From positions 558,001 through 622,000 of the forward strand of contig JADKJX010000001.1 in the NCBI GenBank assembly GCA_016720775.1: DNA of 64,000 nt, given 5' to 3'. Position 1 is the stretch's first letter. Each line of letters opens with the position of its first letter. The notes under the pieces are model-generated. The model saw only the letters and a list, made by a program, of their open reading frames with translations. It made no database searches and was not told the DNA's origin. Below, one piece after another: positions 26,063-33,745 of this stretch. The position numbers and the translations under genes are program-made. Source of the DNA: Chitinophagaceae bacterium. Lineage in GTDB: Bacteria > Bacteroidota > Bacteroidia > Chitinophagales > Chitinophagaceae.

Positions 26063-26677
26063 TTATGCTTCTACCAGGAAGCAGTAAACTTCCTTGGGCC
26101 CGTGTACGCCTGTTACCAGGGTCTTTTCAATGTCGGCTGTTCGGCTGGGGCCGCTTGCAAAAGTTATCAGCGAAGGAATATTGCCGGCATATTTTTCTTT
26201 GATCAACTGCAGGGCGTCTTTAACATCGTACACAAGCTGGCTGGTATATGCAATGCAGATATGTATGGGTGCATACACACTAACAGTTCGTCCGCTTTGC
26301 TGTGCGGCGCTCATTACAATTGTTCCCGTACGGGCAACTAAATATTCACAACCGGTAATGGAAGCATCGCAACCGGGAAGGTTAATGGTGTTGCTGAAGG
26401 GTTCTTTCCATTTATTGGTGTTGCAATAGATCTTTGTCCATTCTTTTGCGGCGATCAATTGCTGCACCTGTTTCAGCATATCTTCTTCACTAACACAAAA
26501 TGCGAACTTTCCCTGCAGGTTGGTGAACTCCTGTGCAAATAAAACTTCCAGGTCGTCGGCGGCGGGAAGAAAAACAGAATTCGTTCCTTCGCTTTGCGGA
26601 AAAGGCAAAGGCACCGGGTTACTCAGTGCCTGCCTGATTCGTTTTAAAATATTTTCTTTTGCCGGAGTAACAGCCAT
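26063..26677 (-). CDS. LUD-domain protein, LutC/YkgG-like
   Basis: A 204-residue protein with a LUD domain: KENILKRIRQALSN at the start, EYLVARTGTIVMSAAQQSGRTVSVYAPIHICIAYTSQLVYDVKDAL, and the nucleotide-like end SLITFASGPSRTADIEKTLVTGVHGPKEVYCFLVE. LutC works with LutA and LutB in lactate oxidation in Bacillus. Here a LutB-like gene is about 17 kb away and no LutA is visible, while this gene sits eight bases after ftsH, an arrangement I recall from other Bacteroidota. A role beyond lactate use is therefore possible. Confidence 0.88.
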   Translation of the reverse strand: MAVTPAKENILKRIRQALSNPVPLPFPQSEGTNSVFLPAADDLEVLFAQEFTNLQGKFAFCVSEEDMLKQVQQLIAAKEWTKIYCNTNKWKEPFSNTINLPGCDASITGCEYLVARTGTIVMSAAQQSGRTVSVYAPIHICIAYTSQLVYDVKDALQLIKEKYAGNIPSLITFASGPSRTADIEKTLVTGVHGPKEVYCFLVEA

Positions 26678-26685
26678 ACAAATAA

Positions 26686-28776
26686 TTAAATAGCGGGAGG
26701 AGTTTTTAACTCATCGGGCATAGCAGATTTTGGCTCTTCATTCACTGCCGTATGCTCATCAATATCCAATGCTTTCTTTTCTTCATAAGGGCGTTTGCCG
26801 ATCAATGCTTCTACATCGCTCTTGAACAGTACTTCCTTCTTCAGTAATTCTTTTGCCAGTTTTTCCACGTCACCCTTTTTCTCGATCAGCAACTTTTTGG
26901 TGATCTGGTAAGCGTTATCGATCAGCTTGCGTACCTCTTCATCGATCATCTTACCGGTTTCTTCACTGAATGGTTTGGTGAACACATTCTCCTGGTTAGG
27001 ATCGTAGTAACTGATGTTGCCCACTTTATCATTCATGCCATATACGGTGATCATGCTGTAAGCGATCTTGGTTATCTGTTGCAGGTCGTTGCTGGCACCG
27101 GTGCTTATTTTTCCAAAGAAGATGTCTTCACTGGCTCTGCCGCCAAGCGTCATACATATCTGGTCCATCAACTGGTCGGTGTTATATAGGTATTGTTCTT
27201 TCGGCGTGTATTGCGCATAACCCAAAGCAGCCGTTCCCCTTGGCACCACGGTAACTTTCAATAAAGGATACGCATGCTCCAGGTACCAGCCACAAATAGC
27301 ATGGCCGGCTTCGTGATAAGCAATGATCTCTTTTTCTTCGGGAGAAATGATCTTGTTCTTTTTTTCCAATCCACCGATCACCCTGTCAATGGCATCCTGG
27401 AAGTCGCTCATATCAACCGCCTCTTTTCCTTTACGGGCAGCAATCAGTGCTGCTTCATTACAAACGTTGGCAATATCTGCCCCGGCAAAACCCGGTGTTT
27501 GTTCAGAAAGTTTATGAACATCCAATGTTTGGGAAACTTTGATGGGCATTAAATGCACTTTGAAGATCGCCTCTCTTCCCACCAGATCCGGACGGTCAAT
27601 AGAGATCTGCCTGTCGAAACGGCCCGGGCGTAAAAGAGCGCTGTCTAATACATCCGGCCTGTTGGTGGCAGCAAGAATGATGATGCCGAGGTCGGTTCCA
27701 AAACCATCCATTTCAACGAGCAACTGGTTAAGCGTATTTTCCCGTTCATCGTTGCTCATCATCATGTTCTTTCCTCTCGCCCTTCCAATGGCGTCGATCT
27801 CATCGATGAAAATAATGCAAGGCGCTTTTTCTCTCGCCTGTTTAAACAGGTCACGAACACGGCTGGCACCAACGCCTACAAACATTTCCACAAAATCACT
27901 TCCGCTCAGGCTGAAGAAAGGAACCTGTGCTTCACCGGCAACAGCTTTTGCCAACAATGTTTTACCGGTGCCCGGCGGGCCTACCAATAATGCACCTTTT
28001 GGAATTTTACCGCCGAGTGCTGTATATTTTTTGGGGTTCTTTAAGAAGTCAACGATCTCCATCACTTCTACCTTGGCTTCGTCAAGGCCGGCCACATCGC
28101 CGAAGTTGATGTTTACTCTTGTGCCTTTTTCAAATAAAGTAGCTTTTGATTTTCCTATGCTGAAGATGCCACCGGGGCCGCCACTGCCGCCCGGGCCACC
28201 TACTTTACGCATCATCATAATGAATAACAAACCGATCAAAAGAAGCGGAAGTAAGGTACTGATCAGCTGGCCAAGCCACTGGTCCTCATCATCCGGGCTG
28301 TCGGCAATTTCTTTTAACCCGGGGTTCTTTTTATAAAAATCACCCATCTGGGTAGCAAAGGTCTTATCATCAATAATGCTGAAGTACAGTTGCGGCTGAT
28401 CTGCCTTGATGGTAACGGCAGATTCATAATTTTTTTCGTCGGGCTTGGTGTTCAGCAGTTGCTTGTACACGGCAGCTTTATTTTTCAGGCTGTCCATGTC
28501 AACGAAAACACGTACGATCTTTTTGTTGCGGATGGTCTTGATCTTTGTAACATCACCCTGCAATACCATGGAATAAAATTTCTGCTGGTCGGTTTCAATG
28601 CCTGCACTGCTTACGCCACGATACAGGTTCCAGCCCACGATGGACAGGAAGATGATCCCGTACACCCAGTAGATATTGAACCTGGGTTTCTTTTTCTGTT
28701 GGTCATCTCCCTTGGGAGGTATATTATCAGGGTTAAATTTCCTGTTGCTGTCTTGATTCATATTTTTTTCTGCCAT
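26686..28776 (-). CDS. ftsH: ATP-dependent zinc metalloprotease FtsH
   Basis: A 696-residue protein. It has a hydrophilic lead, TM helix 1 (YWVYGIIFLSIVGWNL), a periplasmic domain, TM helix 2 (ISTLLPLLLIGLLFIMMM), a Gly-rich linker, an AAA domain with Walker A GPPGTGKT at 266-273, Walker B IIFIDEIDAIG, the GFGTD pore region and the SRH arginines, and the M41 protease domain with HEAGH at 488-492. It degrades membrane and short-lived cytosolic proteins. The ATG at 28776 fits the family. It lies in the rsfS-ftsH-LUD run. Confidence 0.98.
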   Translation of the reverse strand: MAEKNMNQDSNRKFNPDNIPPKGDDQQKKKPRFNIYWVYGIIFLSIVGWNLYRGVSSAGIETDQQKFYSMVLQGDVTKIKTIRNKKIVRVFVDMDSLKNKAAVYKQLLNTKPDEKNYESAVTIKADQPQLYFSIIDDKTFATQMGDFYKKNPGLKEIADSPDDEDQWLGQLISTLLPLLLIGLLFIMMMRKVGGPGGSGGPGGIFSIGKSKATLFEKGTRVNINFGDVAGLDEAKVEVMEIVDFLKNPKKYTALGGKIPKGALLVGPPGTGKTLLAKAVAGEAQVPFFSLSGSDFVEMFVGVGASRVRDLFKQAREKAPCIIFIDEIDAIGRARGKNMMMSNDERENTLNQLLVEMDGFGTDLGIIILAATNRPDVLDSALLRPGRFDRQISIDRPDLVGREAIFKVHLMPIKVSQTLDVHKLSEQTPGFAGADIANVCNEAALIAARKGKEAVDMSDFQDAIDRVIGGLEKKNKIISPEEKEIIAYHEAGHAICGWYLEHAYPLLKVTVVPRGTAALGYAQYTPKEQYLYNTDQLMDQICMTLGGRASEDIFFGKISTGASNDLQQITKIAYSMITVYGMNDKVGNISYYDPNQENVFTKPFSEETGKMIDEEVRKLIDNAYQITKKLLIEKKGDVEKLAKELLKKEVLFKSDVEALIGKRPYEEKKALDIDEHTAVNEEPKSAMPDELKTPPAI

Positions 28777-28872
28777 TGTTTTGGGGTACGTTCCGGTACT
28801 GTTAATCGGGCTTTATATAACAGACGATCTTGTTTTATTATTGTTTTAAATCTTTTTACGAGAGATCCTTTA

Positions 28873-29298
28873 TCACCGGTGCTCCATCATCGGCGCATCG
28901 CTCCACATTTCTTCCAGCTGGTAAAATTTTCTTGGTTCAGGCATCATCACGTGGACAACGATGTTTACGTAATCTATCAATATCCATTGCTGCGCTTGCC
29001 TGCCTTCATGTTTATAAGCCACTTCGTCGCATTTGTCTTTCAGATCTTTTTCAATAAAATCTGCAATGGCTTTTAACTGGGTACTGTTGCTTGCCTGGCA
29101 AATTATAAAAAAGTCAGCCACCGCTTCGGGTATTTTACGGAGGTCGAGGCTTACGATCTTTTCGCCCTTTTTCTCCTCTATGGCATGAATGATGGTTTTG
29201 AAGATTTTACTGTTTCTCGTTAGTCTTACCACACTGCTCTTTTTACGGCTGCTCAATGCGTTCAAATTATTCAAATGCGATGCTTTTATTTTTTTCAT
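28873..29298 (-). CDS. rsfS: Ribosomal silencing factor RsfS
   Basis: The start at 29298 gives MKKIKASHLNNLNALSS; the longer frame from a TTG at 29322 is not needed. The RsfS/DUF143 domain is shown by TIIHAIEEKKGEKIVSLDLRKIPEAVADFFIICQASNSTQLKAIADFIEKDLKD and WILIDYVNIVVHVMMPEPRKFYQLEEMW. RsfS binds uL14 and blocks subunit joining under low nutrients. About 142 residues is normal. It heads the minus-strand run and is divergent from birA. Confidence 0.95.
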   Translation of the reverse strand: MKKIKASHLNNLNALSSRKKSSVVRLTRNSKIFKTIIHAIEEKKGEKIVSLDLRKIPEAVADFFIICQASNSTQLKAIADFIEKDLKDKCDEVAYKHEGRQAQQWILIDYVNIVVHVMMPEPRKFYQLEEMWSDAPMMEHR

Positions 29299-29411
29299 AC
29301 CTGCCCGGGGCTTTTCTGCCAAAGCAGGGGTGTTTGTTATTGTTTTTTACAAAGTAGCTTGTAGCTTGCAAATAATCGCAAAAGTAACACTTCTTTGCCA
29401 TTTGGTTAACT

Positions 29412-30149
29412 ATGCCCGGAAGCGGATTTTTCAGAATATTAGACACGGTGGACAGCACCAACAACTATGCCATGGACATGGTTCATGCAGGATTGGCAAA
29501 TCATGGAATGGCCTGGTTTGCCAATGAACAAACGGCCGGAAAGGGGCAGCGTGGAAAGACCTGGAAAACGGAGAAAGGAAAGAACATCGCCATGAGCCTC
29601 GTTCTGCAGCCCGAACAGTTCAATGCCGGTCCGCAATTTTACCTGAGCGCTGCCATAGCCCTGGCCTGTTTTGATTTTTTTTCGGCATATGCAGGCGATG
29701 AAACAAAAATAAAATGGCCCAATGATCTTTACTGGTGTGACAGGAAGGCAGGCGGGATCCTGATTGAGAATATATACCATGGCAAGGCATGGAAATGGGC
29801 GGTTGTTGGAACGGGCATCAACATTAATCAAACCGGGTTTGATGCAACCCTGCAAAACCCGGTATCACTGAAGCAGATCACCGGGAAGGAATTTGATGCC
29901 ATCGCCCTCGCAAAAGAACTGTACGAGGGGTTAATGCAAAACATTTCATTGCTGAATACCGGCCGGGCAGATGAGATACTGGAACGTTACAACAGCAGCC
30001 TGTACAAAAAGAACGAGAAGGTGGTATTGATCGAAAAGGGAGAAAAGATAGAAACAGTTATAAAAGCTGTTTCAGCAGAAGGCAGGCTGATCACTTCTGG
30101 TACAACCGAACGGGCATTTGATTTTGGTGAAGTGGAATGGGTATTATGA
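29412..30149 (+). CDS. birA: Biotin-[acetyl-CoA-carboxylase] ligase, monofunctional
   Basis: A 245-residue group I biotin protein ligase without a DNA-binding domain. Motifs are DTVDSTNNYA, the biotinyl-AMP loop TAGKGQRGKTW, KWPNDLYWCDRKAGGILIE and VGTGININQ, followed by the small C-terminal SH3-like part. It activates biotin and attaches it to carboxylase carrier proteins. It is divergent from rsfS with a gap of about 110 bases. Since it has no HTH domain, it is not expected to repress biotin genes. Confidence 0.95.
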   Translation: MPGSGFFRILDTVDSTNNYAMDMVHAGLANHGMAWFANEQTAGKGQRGKTWKTEKGKNIAMSLVLQPEQFNAGPQFYLSAAIALACFDFFSAYAGDETKIKWPNDLYWCDRKAGGILIENIYHGKAWKWAVVGTGININQTGFDATLQNPVSLKQITGKEFDAIALAKELYEGLMQNISLLNTGRADEILERYNSSLYKKNEKVVLIEKGEKIETVIKAVSAEGRLITSGTTERAFDFGEVEWVL

Positions 30150-30163
30150 TCTGCAGAAATATT

Positions 30164-30532
30164 TTAATTGTTCGGTGCCCCTCCGTCTATCCAGCAAATG
30201 AAAGCATTGACCTGTGCCTGTGATAACGAGCCGCTTTGTGGCATAGAGCCCGCAAGTATGGCGGCCCTTATGTTCGACCTTTTAGCAAATACTTCAGCCT
30301 GTGTGGTAAATGGCCCGCCGGAATTAGAACTGCCGAAGCCATGGCAATTGCTGTTTATTGAACAAACAGTTGTGAGAATTGGTTGCACATCGGTAGAAAA
30401 CTTCGGACTGATCCCGACACAGGAAAAAGAAATTCCGGCTCCACCACTGCCGGAAGGAGTGCTTTTACTGCAGGATATAAAAAGTGATGTTGCTGAAAAG
30501 ATAAGGGGAATGATCGCAATTGTCTTTTTCAT
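30164..30532 (-). CDS. Small lipoprotein with a cytochrome c-like CX5CH motif
   Basis: A 122-residue lipoprotein (lipobox Cys21 in FISCSKS). The mature part has FSTDVQPILTTVC57SINSNC63H64G, a heme-attachment-like motif with five residues between the cysteines instead of two, and a downstream GSMPQSG that could give a Met ligand, ending in FICWIDGGAPNN. Related Bacteroidota proteins usually have CX4CH, so this is a noncanonical c-type cytochrome candidate. Heme binding is inferred, not shown. It is convergent with birA. Confidence 0.72.
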   Translation of the reverse strand: MKKTIAIIPLIFSATSLFISCSKSTPSGSGGAGISFSCVGISPKFSTDVQPILTTVCSINSNCHGFGSSNSGGPFTTQAEVFAKRSNIRAAILAGSMPQSGSLSQAQVNAFICWIDGGAPNN

Positions 30533-30561
30533 AGCCGGAGAATTTTAAGCGTACAATTCAG

Positions 30562-31047
30562 TTAACGCTTCTTCTCCTCTATAAGTTGCCAGGCTTTAAT
30601 GATTTCTTCGGCGTGCTGTTTGTTTTTGGGCTTCAGGAATATTTTTTTAACAATTCCTTTCCCGTCAATTAAAAAAGTGGTGCGGTGCAGGCCCATGTAT
30701 TTGCGTCCATACAATTGCTTTTCTCCCCACACTCCGTATTTGTCAATGATGCTGTGGTCGGGGTCTGCAACAAGCGTGAACGGCAGGCTGTACTTCACTT
30801 CAAATTTTTTGTGCTTTTTTTCTTCATCCGGGCTTACACCCAATACCACAAAGCCATTCTTTTTCAGTAACGCATAATTATCACGCAGGTTACAGGCCTG
30901 TATGGTGCAGGTGGGTGTATCGTCTTCGGGATAGAAATAAAGAACTACTTTTTTTCCAAGATGATCTGCTAAAGAAACAGGCTTGCCATCCTGGTCTTTG
31001 CTTTTAAATGCAGGGGCTTTTTGCCCTTCGGTTATATGTGTTGCCAT
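30562..31047 (-). CDS. bcp: Thiol peroxidase of the Bcp/PrxQ group
   Basis: A 161-residue peroxiredoxin. The peroxidatic Cys47 lies in TPTCTIQAC and Cys52, five residues on, is the resolving Cys of the PrxQ alpha-2 type. LYFYPEDDTP, GVSPDEEKKHKKFEVKYSLPFTLVADPD and RTTFLIDGKG complete the fold. It reduces peroxides using thioredoxin. The upstream region is a tandem AT-rich word, so no promoter is clear. Confidence 0.95.
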   Translation of the reverse strand: MATHITEGQKAPAFKSKDQDGKPVSLADHLGKKVVLYFYPEDDTPTCTIQACNLRDNYALLKKNGFVVLGVSPDEEKKHKKFEVKYSLPFTLVADPDHSIIDKYGVWGEKQLYGRKYMGLHRTTFLIDGKGIVKKIFLKPKNKQHAEEIIKAWQLIEEKKR

Positions 31048-31062
31048 TGGTTATCGTTGATC

Positions 31063-31105
31063 TGTTAATTAGTTAATCCGTTAATTGGTTAATCCGTTAA
31101 TTCGG
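31063..31105. repeat. AT-rich tandem word between bcp and the M23 gene
   Basis: GTTAATCCGTTAATTG is repeated about twice, with a related GTTAATTAGTTAATCCG preceding it. It lies upstream of bcp and might form a hairpin or bind a protein, but no function is visible. Confidence 0.5.
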
Positions 31106-31156
31106 AGACACTGCCACGGGTTAACGTTTATATGTATTAACAGACTAAGGGTTTCC

Positions 31157-32890
31157 TTACCTGGTGAAATGGTATACTCTTGCTGTTACATTCCCTACCT
31201 GGTCTTCTGCAACAATCTTTAATTCGTGTTCTCCCGGCGGGCACAATTCATCAAATTCATAAACAAACCTGCGGCCCTTATCATTGCTGAAACGGAGCCA
31301 GTTTCCATCCAGCGTAGCATTGAAATTTTTTATGTCCCCGGTATTGTCTGTTATAACAAAAACAAGTTGTTTTAGTTTACCGGTATTCATTCCTTCTTTG
31401 AAACCAACCGGGGAAATAACCGGTGGCAGCGTATCGATCATCAGCTGAAAACTTCCAAAGTCGCGGAAGCTTGCCCTGAACCAACCGCTCTCTTTTCCAT
31501 TTGTAACGGGTATGGCCTTTTCATAATCATTTCTGCCGCTGGCAAAACGATGCATCACCATCTTATCGGGGAAAGAGGTGGAAGCTTTTATGCTGACGGG
31601 AAAATAGCTATGCAGCGGAATACCTGCATTGTGAAGTTGATAAACAGGGTAGCCGGCTTTCGGTTTTATTTCGTTGTAAATAAAACGGAATGAATCATAC
31701 AGGCAATTTGCAGGCAGGTAAAAAAGAATATTCTCATTCTCGAACAGATTGATATAGCCGGGGTGAAACCATTGCTGCGGAGTACTTACAACAGCCGCGT
31801 TTATTTTATTTTCTTCAACAGGTATATTTCTTTTTAGTAGAAACTGCAGATCAGAACTGTTACCGTTGGCATCCTTCACCGTAATTCTTATAACATGGGT
31901 ATTTGTATCATTAAGAATAACCAGGTCGCTGCTGCCTTCTTTTTTATAAATGCCATTGCTGTAGCCTGGCAATTGCGATAAATGCTGCACATAACCTCCG
32001 CCACTGCTTCGGAATTTATAATCAATATGAGCATTCAGGTAACGGGTTTCCTCATAGCCAACATTATCCATCTGGAAACCCGTTACCGGTTTTTCATCCA
32101 GGTACAAAACGGCTTCATAAATACCGTTGGGGTTTGAAGAGCCGTTGCAACGGTCAGATGCGGAGATGCCAAAACTTACCTTACCTGTATTTACAATGAC
32201 CAGTTCCGGTTTTGTTTTGTAAACCCCATCCAGTTTTTTCAGTGCAAACAGTTTAGGACTTTGTTCATAGGTGCTTGTATTCCGGTCGTAAACAGCCAGC
32301 CGGGAAATTGTTGGCGGAACGGTATCCGGTATGGGTAGTCCAAACAGCGAAGGGTTCAGCGCCTTGTCTGTTTTAGTATCCCTTATTTCGAAGTGAACGT
32401 GTGGCCCCTGCGATGCCCCTGTGCTGCCGCTGTAAGCGATGAACCGGCATTTTTCAACCGGGAATTGATTTGGAGAAAAGGTTAATTCTATGCTCCAGCT
32501 TTTTAATTTGTACTGCTGCTCCTTCACCTGTTTTTCCAGTTCGGGAAAAAACTCATTCAAATGAGCGTAAAGGGTGGTGAGCCCGTTTGGGTGATTTACA
32601 TAAATTACTCTTCCGAATCCAAACGGTTCTATTTTTATTTTGGCGATATAACCATCTGCAACCGCATATACAGGCTGGTTTTGTTTTTGATCGGTCCGGC
32701 AATCCAGCCCCATGTGGTAGTGATTGTTCCTTAGCTCACCAAAATTGGCTACAATCTCCGGGGTAAGATCCAGTGGCCAGATAAAATAATTCTGTTGGTA
32801 ATTTTTGAGAGGGAAAAACTGGGCAGGGCAATAATGAATGTTCAGCATCAGCAAAATAAAGAAAGTAACCCTTTGTGCTTTTTTAACCAT
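31157..32890 (-). CDS. Secreted M23-family peptidase with C-terminal beta domains
   Basis: A 577-residue secreted protein with a signal peptide (about 1-23, ending CPAQ). The M23 domain has NNHYHMGLDCRT (first His and Asp) and GPHVHFEIRD (third His), so the zinc site looks intact, with an insert of about 40 residues before the GSTGASQGPHVHFE segment. The remaining 350 residues are beta-rich, probably Ig-like repeats ending GEHELKIVAEDQVGNVTARVYHFTR. It probably trims peptidoglycan, with the C-terminal part binding wall or partners. No close partner lies alongside. Confidence 0.88.
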   Translation of the reverse strand: MVKKAQRVTFFILLMLNIHYCPAQFFPLKNYQQNYFIWPLDLTPEIVANFGELRNNHYHMGLDCRTDQKQNQPVYAVADGYIAKIKIEPFGFGRVIYVNHPNGLTTLYAHLNEFFPELEKQVKEQQYKLKSWSIELTFSPNQFPVEKCRFIAYSGSTGASQGPHVHFEIRDTKTDKALNPSLFGLPIPDTVPPTISRLAVYDRNTSTYEQSPKLFALKKLDGVYKTKPELVIVNTGKVSFGISASDRCNGSSNPNGIYEAVLYLDEKPVTGFQMDNVGYEETRYLNAHIDYKFRSSGGGYVQHLSQLPGYSNGIYKKEGSSDLVILNDTNTHVIRITVKDANGNSSDLQFLLKRNIPVEENKINAAVVSTPQQWFHPGYINLFENENILFYLPANCLYDSFRFIYNEIKPKAGYPVYQLHNAGIPLHSYFPVSIKASTSFPDKMVMHRFASGRNDYEKAIPVTNGKESGWFRASFRDFGSFQLMIDTLPPVISPVGFKEGMNTGKLKQLVFVITDNTGDIKNFNATLDGNWLRFSNDKGRRFVYEFDELCPPGEHELKIVAEDQVGNVTARVYHFTR

Positions 32891-32980
32891 TATATTTATA
32901 GTAAGTGAACCGAATGTATGTAATAAAGGATAAAATTACATCTATTCAGGTAAACCCTTTTTTAAACCAAAACTACTTTT

Positions 32981-33676
32981 ATGAAACAGTTCCTCTTTTT
33001 TGTGGCTTTATCGATGAGTATGGTACCGGCTTTATCCCAAAATCCTGATTGTAAAGTTTTACCCGATTCTTTAAAAGGTGCTTATGAAGGCGGATGTAAA
33101 GGCGGGAAGGCTGACGGCAAAGGGAAAGCGACCGGGGCAGATGTTTACGACGGAGAGTTTAAAAACGGGTTACCTGACGGAAAAGGAAAATATACCTGGA
33201 GCAATGGCGATACCTACGAAGGCAATTTTAAAAAAGGACTGAAAGAAGGCTATGGTGAATTTCATAAAAGCAAAGCGCATATGGATTCGGTAATAACCGG
33301 GTATTGGAAAAAGGATATTTATAAAGGGAAGTATGAGAAACCATACATGGTACACAATGTTACAACCGGAATTTCAAGGGTGGAGGTTTCCCAAATAGGT
33401 AATGCAGATAAAACAATAACGGTATCAGTAACCATGCTGGCGGGCGGAGGGAACCTGGGTACCCGGGATAACAAGACAGTAGTGACCATGACGGATGTTC
33501 AGGTTATCAAAGGGGTTTTCTTATACAAATCAAGCTCCACCATCAGCAATAAAGACGTGACCATATTCCGGGGTGTTGACTTCCCCTTCCGTGCCCGTTT
33601 TTATTTTGGCAGCGCCAGTGTTGACGTTGAAATTTTTGAAGCCGGCGAATGGGAGATCACAGTACCTATTCTTTAA
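32981..33676 (+). CDS. Secreted MORN-repeat protein
   Basis: A 231-residue protein with a signal peptide (MKQFLFFVALSMSMVPALSQ). Three or so MORN units follow (GAYEGGCKGGKADGKGKATG, YDGEFKNGLPDGKGKYTW, YEGNFKKGLKEGYGEF), then a beta-rich C-terminal half of about 130 residues that I do not recognise (TTGISRVEVSQIGNADKTITVSVTM). MORN repeats bind lipid or protein surfaces. It sits alone between the M23 gene (divergent) and carB. Confidence 0.82.
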   Translation: MKQFLFFVALSMSMVPALSQNPDCKVLPDSLKGAYEGGCKGGKADGKGKATGADVYDGEFKNGLPDGKGKYTWSNGDTYEGNFKKGLKEGYGEFHKSKAHMDSVITGYWKKDIYKGKYEKPYMVHNVTTGISRVEVSQIGNADKTITVSVTMLAGGGNLGTRDNKTVVTMTDVQVIKGVFLYKSSSTISNKDVTIFRGVDFPFRARFYFGSASVDVEIFEAGEWEITVPIL

Positions 33677-33745
33677 GAGGATGAGTTTTTTATTTACATC
33701 TTTTACAATTACTTTTGCACGCCACATCATCGGCCATTCCAGCGT

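Noticed and set aside
27539..28336. A 265-residue open frame on the plus strand
   Set aside because: It lies fully antisense to the conserved AAA part of ftsH; such shadows are common over Gly/Pro-rich codons.
28700..28730. A further copy of the GC-rich word in ftsH (TCTCCCTTGGGAGG)
   Set aside because: It is short, encodes an ordinary PPKGD linker and lacks the G-run tail of the other copies.
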